From positions 1 through 64,000 of the forward strand of contig NZ_FNIZ01000010.1 of assembly GCF_900104185.1 (NCBI RefSeq): 64,000 nucleotides of DNA, written 5' to 3'. Made by a program: the position numbers and the translations under genes. The notes under the pieces were generated by a model that was not told where the DNA came from, made no database searches, and saw only the letters and a list, made by a program, of their open reading frames with translations. Within the stretch, counting starts at the first letter, position 1. The number at the start of each line of letters is the position of its first letter. The DNA comes from Halobacillus aidingensis (GTDB taxonomy: Bacteria > Bacillota > Bacilli > Bacillales > Halobacillaceae). Shown here piece by piece: positions 1-8,415 of the stretch.

Positions 1-546
1 ATGAGAATTTGAAGGCTCAAGACCTATACCCTCTGTATTCCCTGAGATGGCAAATCGAAATCTTATTTAAAACGTGGAAGTCCTTATTTGAGATTGATGA
101 GGTTCAAAAGATGAAACAAGAACGCTTTGAATGTCATTTATATGGAACGTTGATTGAAATACTTCTCTCATCAATGTTGGCGTTCCAATGTCGATTGTAT
201 TTACACAAGATTCATCAAGCTGAAGCTAGTGAATACAAATGCATCGACACAGCGCGCGAGTCTTTGCCTCACCTGATAACGGCTGCCGAAACAGGAGTCG
301 AAAACGTGAGGGCCATGATAAGGCTTGTCTACGAGAATGCCAGGATTCACGGAGGAAAAGAGCACAGAAAGAACCATCTCAGCCCATTTGACATTTTAGG
401 TATAGCTTACAAGTAAAAGATGAACGACTGATTTTTAGAACCTTGACACTTTCAGCTTTTGGTAGGGCACCAACTGGAAAATAAAGGAATAGTAAATGAT
501 TATCACTTAAGCTAAATTACAATCATTCACTAGCTTGACGGCTATG
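1..546 (+). mobile_element. IS4/IS231-like insertion sequence, 3' part only
   Basis: This is the right-hand part of an insertion sequence that enters from outside the window. It holds the C-terminal part of a DDE transposase (to 416) and about 130 bp of non-coding end. The last bases (528-546, CACTAGCTTGACGGCTATG) read in reverse as CATAGCCGTCAAGCTAGTG, which from memory resembles IS231/IS4-family terminal repeats. I take 546/547 as the right boundary because the next base starts sequence that is continuous with the inside of a composite repeat seen intact elsewhere in the window. The left end and the target duplication lie outside the window. Confidence 0.75.
3..416 (+). CDS. IS4-family transposase, C-terminal fragment (5' end outside window)
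   Basis: The frame is open from the window edge, so the leftmost TTG is an internal leucine and not a start. The fragment keeps the Y-(2)-R-(3)-E-(6)-K signature of IS4-family transposases (YSLRWQIEILFKTWK), which carries the catalytic glutamate of the DDE triad. It then continues into the usual helical C-terminal tail and ends in a normal stop. The two catalytic aspartates would lie upstream, out of view. Nothing in the visible part suggests decay, so the element could be intact. It transposes DNA by cut-and-paste. Its position inside a composite repeat is described under the repeat starting at 547. Confidence 0.85.
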   Translation, partial: ENLKAQDLYPLYSLRWQIEILFKTWKSLFEIDEVQKMKQERFECHLYGTLIEILLSSMLAFQCRLYLHKIHQAEASEYKCIDTARESLPHLITAAETGVENVRAMIRLVYENARIHGGKEHRKNHLSPFDILGIAYK

Positions 547-913
547 CGCAGCTTCCCAACCACCCCATTCGATTTATTTGAGAAACGAACCCTTTACCAA
601 GCTGGATTGTCTTCCACTATCCCACTGTTAGGAGTATAAAGCGCTCAGTATCAAGCTTTCAGGATTCAAACACCTCTGCACGGGAATTTGTTCCTTATAC
701 TCTCATCGCTAGATTGTTGCTTATTCGAGAAGGAGGTTTCGAGACACTAATTAGGCAAAGGGGCGGAGGGGAATGGGGAGACTCCTGCGGGGAAAAAGTG
801 CTTGGTGAGACCCCACAGAGCGAAGCTCGAGGAGGCTCACCGCGCTCCCGCGGAAAGCGATCCATTCCCCGCAGCCCCCATCCACTCAACAAAAGTCTCG
901 AAACTAAGTCTTC
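547..913. repeat. Composite inverted-repeat element, copy 1 (left part cut off by the IS)
   Basis: What remains is the right edge of the left unit (CGCAGCTTCCCAACCACCCC from 547), a spacer of about 169 bp, and a complete right unit at 736-904. That unit is bounded by GTTTCGAGAC and GTCTCGAAAC. The right outer terminus (896-913) is the exact reverse complement of the left terminus of copy 3 at 44573. The remaining 367 bp match the length of the corresponding part of copy 2 (364 bp), so the missing left portion is explained by insertion of the IS at 546/547. Inside the right unit, GGTGAG/CTCACC and GGAATGG/CCATTCC arms can form stems. No credible gene lies here. Confidence 0.8.
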
Positions 914-956
914 CACAATCCTGCCATACTCTTTAAGAAGATCCGTATGTAGGCAT

Positions 957-988
957 AAAAAAAGACAGGGCAGGACCCTGTCTTTTTT
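957..988 (-). terminator. Rho-independent terminator of greA
   Basis: An inverted repeat AGACAGGG/CCCTGTCT with a 5-base loop is flanked by A-runs on the left and T-runs on the right. It sits directly after the greA stop on the minus strand and could also act on plus-strand transcription. Confidence 0.9.
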
Positions 989-989
989 A

Positions 990-1466
990 TTATTCGACTG
1001 TGATGATTTTTACGTCGATTTCTCCGCCTGGTGTCGCGACTTTGACCTTGTCACCAACAACATGTCCAATTAAGCTTTGAGCCATTGGAGAGTCATTGGA
1101 AATTTTGCCTTCAAATGGGTCGGCTTCAGCACTTCCGACAATCGTGTACGTCTCTTCGTCTCCATCCGGAAGCTCTTGGAACGTTACAGATTTACCCATC
1201 GTCACTGTGTCAGGGTTTTCATTATCATTTTCGATGATGACTGCATTTCGAATCATGTTTTCTACTTGTGTGATTCGTGCTTCTACAAATGCTTGTTCAT
1301 CTTTAGCTGCATCGTACTCAGAGTTCTCTGATAGATCTCCGAAACCGCGAGCGATTTTAATCCGTTCGACTACTTCTTTGCGTCGCTCTGTTTTTAAATG
1401 ATGCAATTCTTCTTCTAATTTTTGTTTACCTTCTTCCGTCATATAATAACTTTTGTCTTCTGCCAT
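990..1466 (-). CDS. greA: Transcription elongation factor GreA
   Basis: The 158-residue product has the standard GreA length. The N-terminal half (about 1-75) is the coiled-coil hairpin that enters the secondary channel of RNA polymerase. It carries the conserved acidic tip ([16 protein letters not shown]), which places Mg2+ for cleavage of backtracked RNA. The C-terminal half is the FKBP-like polymerase-binding domain. The start was chosen at the ATG of MAEDKSYY because an AAAGGAG site lies 12 bases upstream, inside the nine-codon extension that would otherwise be added. As in B. subtilis it follows udk; the 160-bp gap to udk contains a small hairpin. A terminator follows directly. Confidence 0.97.
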   Translation of the reverse strand: MAEDKSYYMTEEGKQKLEEELHHLKTERRKEVVERIKIARGFGDLSENSEYDAAKDEQAFVEARITQVENMIRNAVIIENDNENPDTVTMGKSVTFQELPDGDEETYTIVGSAEADPFEGKISNDSPMAQSLIGHVVGDKVKVATPGGEIDVKIITVE

Positions 1467-1519
1467 GGTCCAAATACACTCCTTTAAATACAAGAAAAAA
1501 TGATGTCCTTAATATAGGA

Positions 1520-1546
1520 AATGAGCAGTACGACTGTACGCTCATT
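1520..1546. other. Small hairpin between udk and greA
   Basis: The arms AATGAGC(A)GTAC and GTACGCTCATT surround a 4-base loop. There is no T-run on the minus-strand downstream side, so it does not look like a plain terminator. It may be a processing or stability element between udk and greA. Confidence 0.35.
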
Positions 1547-1628
1547 AAAGATGATTTACTATACTTTACCCGAGGACATTATGATTTAGAACTACTAGTG
1601 AAAACTATGCCAGATTTTTGGTAGTATT

Positions 1629-2282
1629 TCAACTATTTTCTTTCGTCACTGTTTGTCCTTTTTCGTAAAGAACCGTTTGAATCTTCGTTGCCATAAGATC
1701 AATGGCCACGTGGTTTTGCCCACCTTCTGGGATGATAATATCCGAGTATCGTTTGGTCGGTTCTACGAATTGCAAGTGCATGGGACGAACGACATTGATA
1801 TATTGTTCAATCACAGAGTCGAGTGAACGGCCTCTCTCATCAATATCTCTCATTAATCTACGGATAATTCTTACATCTGCATCTGTATCTACAAAAACTT
1901 TAATATCCATGAGATCTCTGAGGCGTTCATCTTCCAGGACTAGAATCCCTTCAACGATAATCACTTCTTTCGGTTCGACATGAATGGTTTCATCTGAGCG
2001 GGTATGCATCTTATAATCATAGACCGGTTTTTCTACAGGCTTTTGATCAAGCAATTGTTCCAAGTGCTCAATGAGAAGATCATTATCAAAAGCTAGAGGG
2101 TGATCATAGTTTGTTTGTAACCTTTCCTCAAACGGAACATCACTTTGATCCTTATAATAATAATCTTGTTCTAGCATTAATAACGTCTTATCTGTAAAGC
2201 GCTGGATAATCGAACGAGTCACACTCGTTTTCCCTGATCCTGATCCTCCCGCTACTCCAATCACTACTGGTTTATCACTCAT
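1629..2282 (-). CDS. udk: Uridine/cytidine kinase
   Basis: This enzyme phosphorylates uridine and cytidine to UMP and CMP in pyrimidine salvage. The sequence shows a P-loop near the N-terminus ([12 protein letters not shown]), the substrate-binding YDHPLAFD segment, and the lid-type [12 protein letters not shown] region. At 217 residues it has the usual family length. The start is the ATG of MSDKPVV: an AAAGGAG site lies 11 bases upstream, inside the longer open frame. It follows the tRNA methyltransferase gene after 48 bp and probably shares its transcript. In B. subtilis two U32-peptidase-family genes (trhP1, trhP2) sit between these genes; they are missing here. Confidence 0.96.
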   Translation of the reverse strand: MSDKPVVIGVAGGSGSGKTSVTRSIIQRFTDKTLLMLEQDYYYKDQSDVPFEERLQTNYDHPLAFDNDLLIEHLEQLLDQKPVEKPVYDYKMHTRSDETIHVEPKEVIIVEGILVLEDERLRDLMDIKVFVDTDADVRIIRRLMRDIDERGRSLDSVIEQYINVVRPMHLQFVEPTKRYSDIIIPEGGQNHVAIDLMATKIQTVLYEKGQTVTKENS

Positions 2283-2330
2283 GCTCCTGGGTGCTCCTTT
2301 CATCCATTCCATTCTTATCTATAATAGCTC

Positions 2331-2966
2331 TTATGTTTCCTTCTTTTTCGTAATAGCAACCCCGTCCCCGATCGGGACAATGGTTGTGTAGTAATCAGGA
2401 TGTTGAACAAGCCATTCATTAAAACTCCTGATTTTACCAGCGATTTTCGCCATTCTTGGACTTGCTTCTGAATCGTCAGCAACAAAACCTTTAAATAGTA
2501 CGTTATCAGAAATAATGACGCCTGTATCGGATACCATAGGGGAATACATATGGAAAAATTCTTCATACTTTCCTTTGGCTGCATCGATAAATAATAAATC
2601 AAACGGGCCTTCTTTTTCAATGGTAGATGCTACCTCTAGGGCATCTCCCTGGATGACATGGATCTGTTCCTCGGCGTTCATATCCTTAATATTTTTCAAA
2701 GCATCCTTATACCGCTGTTCATCACGTTCGACCGTTATTATTTGACCACCTGGACAAGCTTCCAGCATCCGAAGGGCTGAATAACCAATGGCTGTACCGA
2801 TCTCCAGGATTCTTTTTGGTTGTTGGATCCTGAGAAGCTGCATGAGAAAATCTATCCCCAACGGTTCCATGATTGGTACTCGTTGTTCTTCTGCTTCGGA
2901 TTCCATTTTCTTAACAGCTGTGGAAGGCTTTGAAAGCAATGACTGTAAATATTCTTCTTGATTCAT
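2331..2966 (-). CDS. trmR: tRNA 5-hydroxyuridine methyltransferase, TrmR (YrrM) type
   Basis: This is a class I SAM-dependent O-methyltransferase of the Methyltransf_3/COMT-like family. Motif I is ILEIGTAIGYSALRM (about residues 65-80), an acidic ribose-binding ERDE follows, and the metal-binding aspartate lies in LLFIDAAKGKYEEFF. The B. subtilis orthologue at the same place methylates 5-hydroxyuridine at position 34 of tRNAs to 5-methoxyuridine; I assign function by synteny and family. The start ATG has an AAGGGTG site. It lies behind the terminator at 3025-3067, so it is probably transcribed from its own promoter together with udk. The hydroxylase genes usually next to it are absent. Confidence 0.85.
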   Translation of the reverse strand: MNQEEYLQSLLSKPSTAVKKMESEAEEQRVPIMEPLGIDFLMQLLRIQQPKRILEIGTAIGYSALRMLEACPGGQIITVERDEQRYKDALKNIKDMNAEEQIHVIQGDALEVASTIEKEGPFDLLFIDAAKGKYEEFFHMYSPMVSDTGVIISDNVLFKGFVADDSEASPRMAKIAGKIRSFNEWLVQHPDYYTTIVPIGDGVAITKKKET

Positions 2967-3024
2967 CCTGTTTCACCCTTCCCATCAATTTTACATCCGA
3001 TTTACAACCCCATTATTTTAACAT

Positions 3025-3067
3025 AAAAAAAAGAAGGAATGCGAGTATCTTTTTGCATTCCTTCTAA
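3025..3067 (-). terminator. Terminator of mltG
   Basis: The arms AGAAGGAATGC and GCATTCCTTCT with a 12-base loop are followed, on the minus strand, by a run of eight T. It separates mltG from the trmR-udk pair. Confidence 0.9.
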
Positions 3068-3074
3068 AAACATG

Positions 3075-4199
3075 TTAATTGATATACTCATTTTTCAGTT
3101 GGTTATGTTCTTCTAGTGAACTTGCGTAATGAATCTCTCCACTACTATCAGCCAGGAAATAGAAATACTCATGATCCTTCGGTTTAGCAGCTGCCTGTAA
3201 AGAGTTCTCATTAAAGTTTGAAATCGGTCCAACCGGGAGCCCGGTTATATAATAGGTGTTGTATGGGGATTCGATTTCCAGATCTTCATACAGGACTCGG
3301 TCTTTATGCTCTCCGTGGGCGTAAAGCACGGTCGGGTCTGTTTGAAGTTTCATATCTTTATCTATACGGTTTTGAAACACGCCGGAAATCATTTGACGAC
3401 TTTCTGCTGTTCGAGCTTCGTTTTCCAGAAGGGATGCCATCGTGACGAGATCGTGAACATTTTCAATCCCTTCAAGGTTCCCCATTTGATTGACATAAGG
3501 AAGGACCACCGCCTGGGTTTTATCCAGCATTTTCTTCACAAGCTGATCGATGGTTGGATCCTCGACATAAACGTCATAGGTCGCAGCAAACAAATACCCT
3601 TCGAGGGGATGGCGTATTTCTTCTTTCAATATATCTTCTGTTAATAGTTGAGGATATTCAGACATCAGTTCTTTTACATAGGTTTCATCATCCACTTTTT
3701 CCATGAATTCTTCTTTAGTAAATGGTAAGTCTTCTGCGTACACCTCTGCAATCTGCTCCAGGTTACGCCCTTCAGGAACAGTCACTTTGTAAACAGGTTC
3801 TTTCACGAGCTTACCTGTTTTTAACGTTTCAATAATTTCATTTAAAGTCATGGAAGATGTAAATTGATAATTTCCCGCTTGGAATCCAGATTCGTTCTTA
3901 AACTTTGTATAAAAACGGAAGATCAAATCGTTTTTGATGATATCATTCTCTTCAAGAATACTTGCTATTGAAGATGTAGAAGATCCCAAAGGTATATCCA
4001 CATTGATCTGTTTATCATTCCCTGGCTCTACAGGCTCTAAAGCAGACTTCACGTAAAAATAACCAGTAAGTCCTCCGATCACAAGGGCAAGAACCAAAAC
4101 TGTAAGAATGATTGAGACAATTTTTCTCACTTTACTTGCTTCCTCTATTCTCGTTTTCAATCTTTTTTTATATTGATTTTTAAAGTCAGAATTAGACAA
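3075..4199 (-). CDS. mltG: Endolytic murein transglycosylase MltG (YrrL)
   Basis: MltG is a membrane-anchored lytic transglycosylase that cuts nascent glycan strands and so sets where elongation ends. A cytoplasmic basic N-terminus is followed by one membrane helix (about residues 26-50) and an extracellular YceG domain. The catalytic glutamate lies in ASLLENEART, and the family C-terminal block GLPVGPISNFNE is present. The 374 residues fit the Bacillus size. The start is a TTG (MSNSDFKN) with a GGGGG site 8 bases upstream; no ATG fits better. It stands alone between two terminators, and an ATTATA sequence (4226-4231, reverse strand TATAAT) upstream could be its -10 box, though no good -35 is visible. 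Confidence 0.92.
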   Translation of the reverse strand: MSNSDFKNQYKKRLKTRIEEASKVRKIVSIILTVLVLALVIGGLTGYFYVKSALEPVEPGNDKQINVDIPLGSSTSSIASILEENDIIKNDLIFRFYTKFKNESGFQAGNYQFTSSMTLNEIIETLKTGKLVKEPVYKVTVPEGRNLEQIAEVYAEDLPFTKEEFMEKVDDETYVKELMSEYPQLLTEDILKEEIRHPLEGYLFAATYDVYVEDPTIDQLVKKMLDKTQAVVLPYVNQMGNLEGIENVHDLVTMASLLENEARTAESRQMISGVFQNRIDKDMKLQTDPTVLYAHGEHKDRVLYEDLEIESPYNTYYITGLPVGPISNFNENSLQAAAKPKDHEYFYFLADSSGEIHYASSLEEHNQLKNEYIN

Positions 4200-4330
4200 A
4201 CGGACTTCCCCCTTTCATCCGGTTCATTATACTATAAAATGAAAGAATCTTTCTACATATTCCCTTAATTTTCTACAAGGAGAAGAGACTCTTCGGTTTT
4301 ATATAGCATGAAATAAGTGTGCCACCTCAG

Positions 4331-4365
4331 AGAATAATAAAAGCCTGCAGCTGGTCGCTGCAGGC
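4331..4365 (-). terminator. Terminator of the alaS-ireB-ruvX-yrzB unit
   Basis: The stem GCCTGCAG/CTGCAGGC with a 7-base loop is followed on the minus strand by TTTTATTATT, just after the yrzB stop. Confidence 0.88.
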
Positions 4366-4373
4366 GGTAGGAA

Positions 4374-4658
4374 TTACGTCAAATCTTCATCTGTCAACGT
4401 ATTCAACATTTCTTCAACCATTTCCCATTCATCGTCGGATTCGATCTGGAATAGAGCAAGGTCATCTTCTTCATTCCCTTTTTCTTCATAACGGAAGGCA
4501 AAGACTTCTACTTCTTCCCCATCCTTTTGTTCAGCAGGGACGACTGCGATGTAAGAATGTCCTGTTTGTTCAACATCAAAGGTGAACAAAACTTCAAATA
4601 AATGCTCTTCCCCATTTTCATCAGGAATGATGATGCGTTCTTCTTTTTCTAGTGCCAT
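4374..4658 (-). CDS. yrzB: DUF1292 / UPF0473 family protein (YrzB)
   Basis: This small acidic cytoplasmic protein of 94 residues belongs to the DUF1292 family, which has no known biochemical role. The family pattern is visible: an N-terminal strand segment (IIIPDENGEEHLFEVLFTFD), a central YIAVVP, and an acidic C-terminus (ESDDEWEMVEEML). It is the last gene of the conserved alaS-ireB-ruvX-yrzB cluster and is followed by a terminator. It starts 14 bp after ruvX with a clear AGGAGG site. Function is unknown; conserved linkage with ruvX suggests only co-expression. Confidence 0.9.
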   Translation of the reverse strand: MALEKEERIIIPDENGEEHLFEVLFTFDVEQTGHSYIAVVPAEQKDGEEVEVFAFRYEEKGNEEDDLALFQIESDDEWEMVEEMLNTLTDEDLT

Positions 4659-4672
4659 ATCAAACGTCCTCC

Positions 4673-5089
4673 TTATTGTTTCGAATCCAAGTAACTTTGC
4701 AAAATCATGACAGCAGCCATTTTATCAATGACTTTTTTCCGTTTTTTCCTGCTGACATCTGCATCCAGCAGCACGCGTTCGGCTGCCATAGTGGTTAAGC
4801 GTTCATCCCAAAGATGTGTTTGGAGATGAAATTCTTCTTCCAGCCATGAGGCGAAAACCTGACTTGCTTCTCCACGTGGGCCGACCGTACCATTCATATT
4901 CTTCGGAAATCCTACAACCGCTTCCGTCACATCATGGTCACGGATGACTTTTCTTAACGGCTCCTTAGCCGTATTGAAGTCCTGCTCGTCCCAACGGAGT
5001 GTGGTGAGGCCCTGGGCCGTCCAGCCAAAGGCGTCCGATATGGCGATGCCTATCGTTTTTTCGCCCACATCCAGTCCTATTTTTTTCAT
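4673..5089 (-). CDS. ruvX: Putative Holliday junction resolvase RuvX / YqgF (YrrK)
   Basis: This 138-residue protein has the RNase H-like fold of the YqgF family, thought to act as a Holliday-junction resolvase and/or in pre-16S rRNA 5'-end maturation. Visible signatures are the first catalytic aspartate in [17 protein letters not shown], the [11 protein letters not shown] loop, and the second acidic pair in LWDERLTT, with a third aspartate in [11 protein letters not shown]. Its start codon overlaps the ireB stop by 4 bp (ATGA), which indicates translational coupling. It is part of the alaS cluster. Confidence 0.93.
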   Translation of the reverse strand: MKKIGLDVGEKTIGIAISDAFGWTAQGLTTLRWDEQDFNTAKEPLRKVIRDHDVTEAVVGFPKNMNGTVGPRGEASQVFASWLEEEFHLQTHLWDERLTTMAAERVLLDADVSRKKRKKVIDKMAAVMILQSYLDSKQ

Positions 5090-5358
5090 TCAATGCCCTC
5101 TTTATTCTCTTTGATGTAAAATTTAACCAGTTCTTCAATCAACTCGTCGCGTTCAATTTTGCGGATTAAGTTTCTGGCATCCTGATGACGAGGAATGTAC
5201 GCAGGGTCGCCTGAAAGCAAATATCCGACAATCTGGTTGATCGGATTGTACCCTTTCTCTTGTAATGCTCCGTAAACAGATAGAAGTACGGATTGGACAT
5301 CTTGATCAAACGGTTCTTCAGAGAAGTTGAACCTCATCGTTTTATCCATTGAACTCAT
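5086..5358 (-). CDS. ireB: IreB family regulatory protein (YrzL)
   Basis: This 90-residue protein belongs to the DUF965/IreB family. In Enterococcus the homologue is a small dimer phosphorylated by the Ser/Thr kinase IreK and linked to cephalosporin tolerance. The conserved N-terminal TMRFNF block, which holds the phosphorylated threonine pair region in the family, is present as [11 protein letters not shown]. The conserved [20 protein letters not shown] core follows. The start was set at ATG MSSMDK because the AGGTG site is 6 bases upstream; the upstream GTG would fall inside that site. It is co-transcribed after alaS and coupled to ruvX. Confidence 0.92.
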   Translation of the reverse strand: MSSMDKTMRFNFSEEPFDQDVQSVLLSVYGALQEKGYNPINQIVGYLLSGDPAYIPRHQDARNLIRKIERDELIEELVKFYIKENKEGIE

Positions 5359-5422
5359 TACAGTCACCTCGCACTTTTGTAGTATTTACTCTATTATATA
5401 CCTAATTCTTCTATAGGAAAAA

Positions 5423-8059
5423 CTAGGCGTTTTGACTTGCATATTCCTTGGCATATTCAAGTGCTTCTGGAATTTTAGAAGCATCCTTACCACCCGCTTG
5501 TGCCATGTCTGGACGGCCACCACCGCCACCACCGCATCGGGTCGCTGCTTCTTTGATTAATTGACCTGCATGATATCCTTTTTCTACTAAGTCCTTCGAT
5601 ACTCCTGCAATTAATTGAACTTTATCTCCATTCGGAGCTGCAAGAAGGATCATTCCGGAGTCAAGTTTCTGCTTCAGATCATCAACCATTGTCCTGAGAG
5701 CATTCATATCTTTCACATCTACTTGCTTGGCAAGAATCTTCACTCCATTGACTTCCTCCACTTCATCCAAAATATTGGAGGCTTCCATGTTTGATAATTT
5801 TGCACTTAGTGATTCATTTTCTTTTTGAAGATCTTTCATTTCTTTATGAAGGACTTCAATTCGCTCTGGAACCTGCTCAGGCTTGGTCTTCAACTGCTCC
5901 CCAGCTTTTTTCAGCAACGCTTCTTTGCCATTCATATACAAATAAGCATCCTTAGCTGTGACAGCCTCGATTCTTCTGGTGCCAGCACCAATTCCAGACT
6001 CTGAAATAATCTTGAATAAGCCGATTTCGGCCGTGTTCATGACATGACAACCTCCACAAAGCTCAAGGCTGTAATCGCCAACCTGAACGACTCTAACCGT
6101 GTCCCCATATTTTTCACCAAATAAGGCCATCGCGCCCTTAGCTTTTGCTTCTTCAATAGAATTGAGTTCGATGGAGACCGGAATAGACTGCCATACTTTT
6201 TCATTCACGATGCTCTCAATTTTCTCCATTTCTTCGTTCGTTACAGAACCGAAGTGGGAAAAGTCAAAGCGCAGGCGATCTGGAGCTACAAGAGAGCCGG
6301 CTTGATTGACATGTTCGCCAAGGACATCTTTCAAAGCTTGATGCAGAAGGTGTGTCGCTGTATGGTTTTTAACAATAAAGGAACGTCCACTTTGATCGAC
6401 TTCTGCCTTCACTGTGGCTCCTTTTTCTATAGAACCTTGTTTAACGATCGCTTCATGCATGTGCTGACCATTCGGCGCTTTTTGAACATTGGTGACTTCA
6501 ACTACAGCAGATTCTGTTCTCAGGAAACCGCGATCGGCGATCTGACCACCACTCTCGGCGTAAAAAGGTGTTTGGGATAGGAACAGGTAAATGGTGTCGC
6601 CCTCTTCTGCATATCCACTGAACTCTTTTCCTTTAATCAGTTCTACAATTTCCGTTTCAACTTGAAGTGTGTCATAGCCAATGAATTCACTTTCTACGTG
6701 AACGTCACCTAGTACTCCATCTTGGACTTGCATGGAATCGGTCTTTTGACGAGCACTCCGTGCGCGCTCCCGTTGCTTTTGCATTTCGTTTTGGAAACCT
6801 TCTTCATCAATGGTGAAGCCAGCTTCTGCTACGTACTCTTCTGTCAGTTCTTTCGGGAAGCCATACGTGTCATATAAACGGAAGACTTCCGTTCCAGGGA
6901 AGACGTTGCTTCCTTTCTCGGTCTCCTGTTTGATGATGGTGGAAAGAATTTGCAACCCATCATTCAAGGTTTCATGGAAACGTGCTTCTTCTGTTTGAAT
7001 GACGTTTTGAATGAAGGATTCTTTCTCCTTCACTTCAGGATAGAAGTCGACCATGATTTTAGAGACTTCAGGAACTAGTTTATACATGAATGGTTTGTCA
7101 ATCCCGATCTGCTTTGCAAAACGTACAGCTCTTCGCAACAGACGACGCAGGACGTAACCACGTCCTTCATTCGAAGGCAGGGCCCCATCACTAACTGCGA
7201 ATGTCACGGTTCTCATATGGTCTGCAATCACTTTGAAGGATGCATCTGTATCGAAGCTGTCTCCATAGTTTTTATCAGCCATTTTTTCTGTTGCTTCAAT
7301 AATAGGAAGGAATAAATCTGTCTCGAAGTTCGTTTCTGTTTCTTGAATGACACAAACAATACGCTCAAGACCCATCCCTGTATCAATGTTTTTCTTAGGA
7401 AGTGGTGTATAAGTATCATCAGGGTTGTGGTTGAATTGGGAGAAAACAAGATTCCAGATTTCCAAATAGCGTTCATTTTCTCCGCCAGGGTAAAGTTCTG
7501 GATCACTCGAGTCACTTCCGTATTTTTCTCCACGGTCATAAAAGATTTCTGTATTCGGGCCACTAGGTCCTTCTCCGATATCCCAGAAATTCTCTTCGAT
7601 GCGGATGATGCGCTCTTCATCTAGTCCGATTTTATCTTTCCAGATTTGGTAAGCTTCATCATCTTCCGGGTGTACAGTTACAGAAAGCCTTTCTTGGTCG
7701 AACCCAATCCATTGATCACTCGTAAGGAACTCCCAGGCCCATTCCATGGCTTCTTCCTTGAAGTAATCTCCAATAGAAAAATTACCCAGCATCTCAAAGA
7801 AGGTGTGGTGTCTGGCCGTGAATCCTACATTTTCGATATCGTTCGTACGAATCGATTTTTGAGCATTTACAATTCGTGGGTTTTCAGGAATGACGCGGCC
7901 ATCGAAATATTTTTTCAATGTTGCCACACCACTATTGATCCATAGAAGTGTAGGATCTTCGTGAGGGACGAGTGATGCGCTAGGTTCTACGCTATGCCCT
8001 TTTTCTTTAAAGAAGTCAAGGAACATTTGACGGACTTCCGCTGATGTTAATGATTTCAT
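5423..8059 (-). CDS. alaS: Alanyl-tRNA synthetase
   Basis: This class II synthetase charges tRNA-Ala and edits mischarged Ser/Gly. All modules of the 878-residue bacterial enzyme are visible. The N-terminal catalytic core contains [17 protein letters not shown] and [18 protein letters not shown]. The editing domain has the zinc ligands HTATH (about 565) and CGGCH (about 655-665). A coiled-coil linker leads to the C-terminal C-Ala domain with [15 protein letters not shown]. The start was chosen at [12 protein letters not shown], 9 bases after a GAGGAGG site, dropping a nine-codon extension. Expression is controlled by the T-box leader upstream. ireB, ruvX and yrzB follow in the same direction with no terminator between. 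Confidence 0.98.
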   Translation of the reverse strand: MKSLTSAEVRQMFLDFFKEKGHSVEPSASLVPHEDPTLLWINSGVATLKKYFDGRVIPENPRIVNAQKSIRTNDIENVGFTARHHTFFEMLGNFSIGDYFKEEAMEWAWEFLTSDQWIGFDQERLSVTVHPEDDEAYQIWKDKIGLDEERIIRIEENFWDIGEGPSGPNTEIFYDRGEKYGSDSSDPELYPGGENERYLEIWNLVFSQFNHNPDDTYTPLPKKNIDTGMGLERIVCVIQETETNFETDLFLPIIEATEKMADKNYGDSFDTDASFKVIADHMRTVTFAVSDGALPSNEGRGYVLRRLLRRAVRFAKQIGIDKPFMYKLVPEVSKIMVDFYPEVKEKESFIQNVIQTEEARFHETLNDGLQILSTIIKQETEKGSNVFPGTEVFRLYDTYGFPKELTEEYVAEAGFTIDEEGFQNEMQKQRERARSARQKTDSMQVQDGVLGDVHVESEFIGYDTLQVETEIVELIKGKEFSGYAEEGDTIYLFLSQTPFYAESGGQIADRGFLRTESAVVEVTNVQKAPNGQHMHEAIVKQGSIEKGATVKAEVDQSGRSFIVKNHTATHLLHQALKDVLGEHVNQAGSLVAPDRLRFDFSHFGSVTNEEMEKIESIVNEKVWQSIPVSIELNSIEEAKAKGAMALFGEKYGDTVRVVQVGDYSLELCGGCHVMNTAEIGLFKIISESGIGAGTRRIEAVTAKDAYLYMNGKEALLKKAGEQLKTKPEQVPERIEVLHKEMKDLQKENESLSAKLSNMEASNILDEVEEVNGVKILAKQVDVKDMNALRTMVDDLKQKLDSGMILLAAPNGDKVQLIAGVSKDLVEKGYHAGQLIKEAATRCGGGGGGRPDMAQAGGKDASKIPEALEYAKEYASQNA

Positions 8060-8117
8060 TTTCAACAACCTCCTCAGTTTCATCAATAGTATAGAGACCG
8101 TTCCGGACGAAGGAGGA

Positions 8118-8386
8118 ACAAAAAAACCCCGTCCCTGCCTTTAAATCGGCAGGGACGGGGTTTTGTTTCCGCGGTACCACCCTGGTTATAGACATACACG
8201 TCTATCAGCTTGTATGCCTTTAACGTGGCATGACCCCGGCGGGAATTAACCGCACTCCGGAATAGCTTTCAACAACCTCCATGCAATGCGTTTTTCAGCC
8301 TGGAACGCACCTCTCTGATCATGAACGAATCGCCTACTTTTTTCCTTCATCGTTTTCTTTCGTCCTTATAGTCTTTGCTAAGCGTT
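8118..8386 (-). promoter_or_regulatory. T-box leader, alanine-responsive (alaS)
   Basis: The leader carries the T-box sequence AGGGTGGTACCGCGG (minus strand, 8169-8184), the stem I distal-loop motif GGCTGAAA, and an intrinsic terminator with arms CCCCGTCCCTGCC/GGCAGGGACGGGG ahead of a T-run (about 8118-8165). The specifier falls in GAAAGCTATTCC: GCT (8264-8266) is an alanine codon, consistent with the downstream gene. Uncharged tRNA-Ala should stabilise the antiterminator and allow read-through into alaS. Confidence 0.93.
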
Positions 8387-8415
8387 ATTATAGATAACTG
8401 TCGTTCATCTGTCAA
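8387..8415 (-). promoter_or_regulatory. Sigma-A promoter of the alaS T-box leader
   Basis: On the minus strand TTGACA (8410-8415) and TATAAT (8387-8392) are separated by exactly 17 bp, a full consensus match. The -35 box lies over the last codons of the upstream permease gene. Confidence 0.88.

Noticed and set aside
695-1073. Open frames on both strands across the first composite repeat, for example products with SCGEKVLGETP or PRERGEPPRAS
   Set aside because: The same peptides recur wherever the repeat occurs (35444-35704, 44579-44866, 45049-45279), have no ribosome-binding sites and extend across unit boundaries. They are translations of a structured repeat.
8121-8165. Strong hairpin plus T-run upstream of alaS read as a plain terminator of the permease gene
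   Set aside because: It is the conditional terminator of the T-box leader, as shown by the adjacent AGGGTGGTACCGCGG and upstream stem I motifs.
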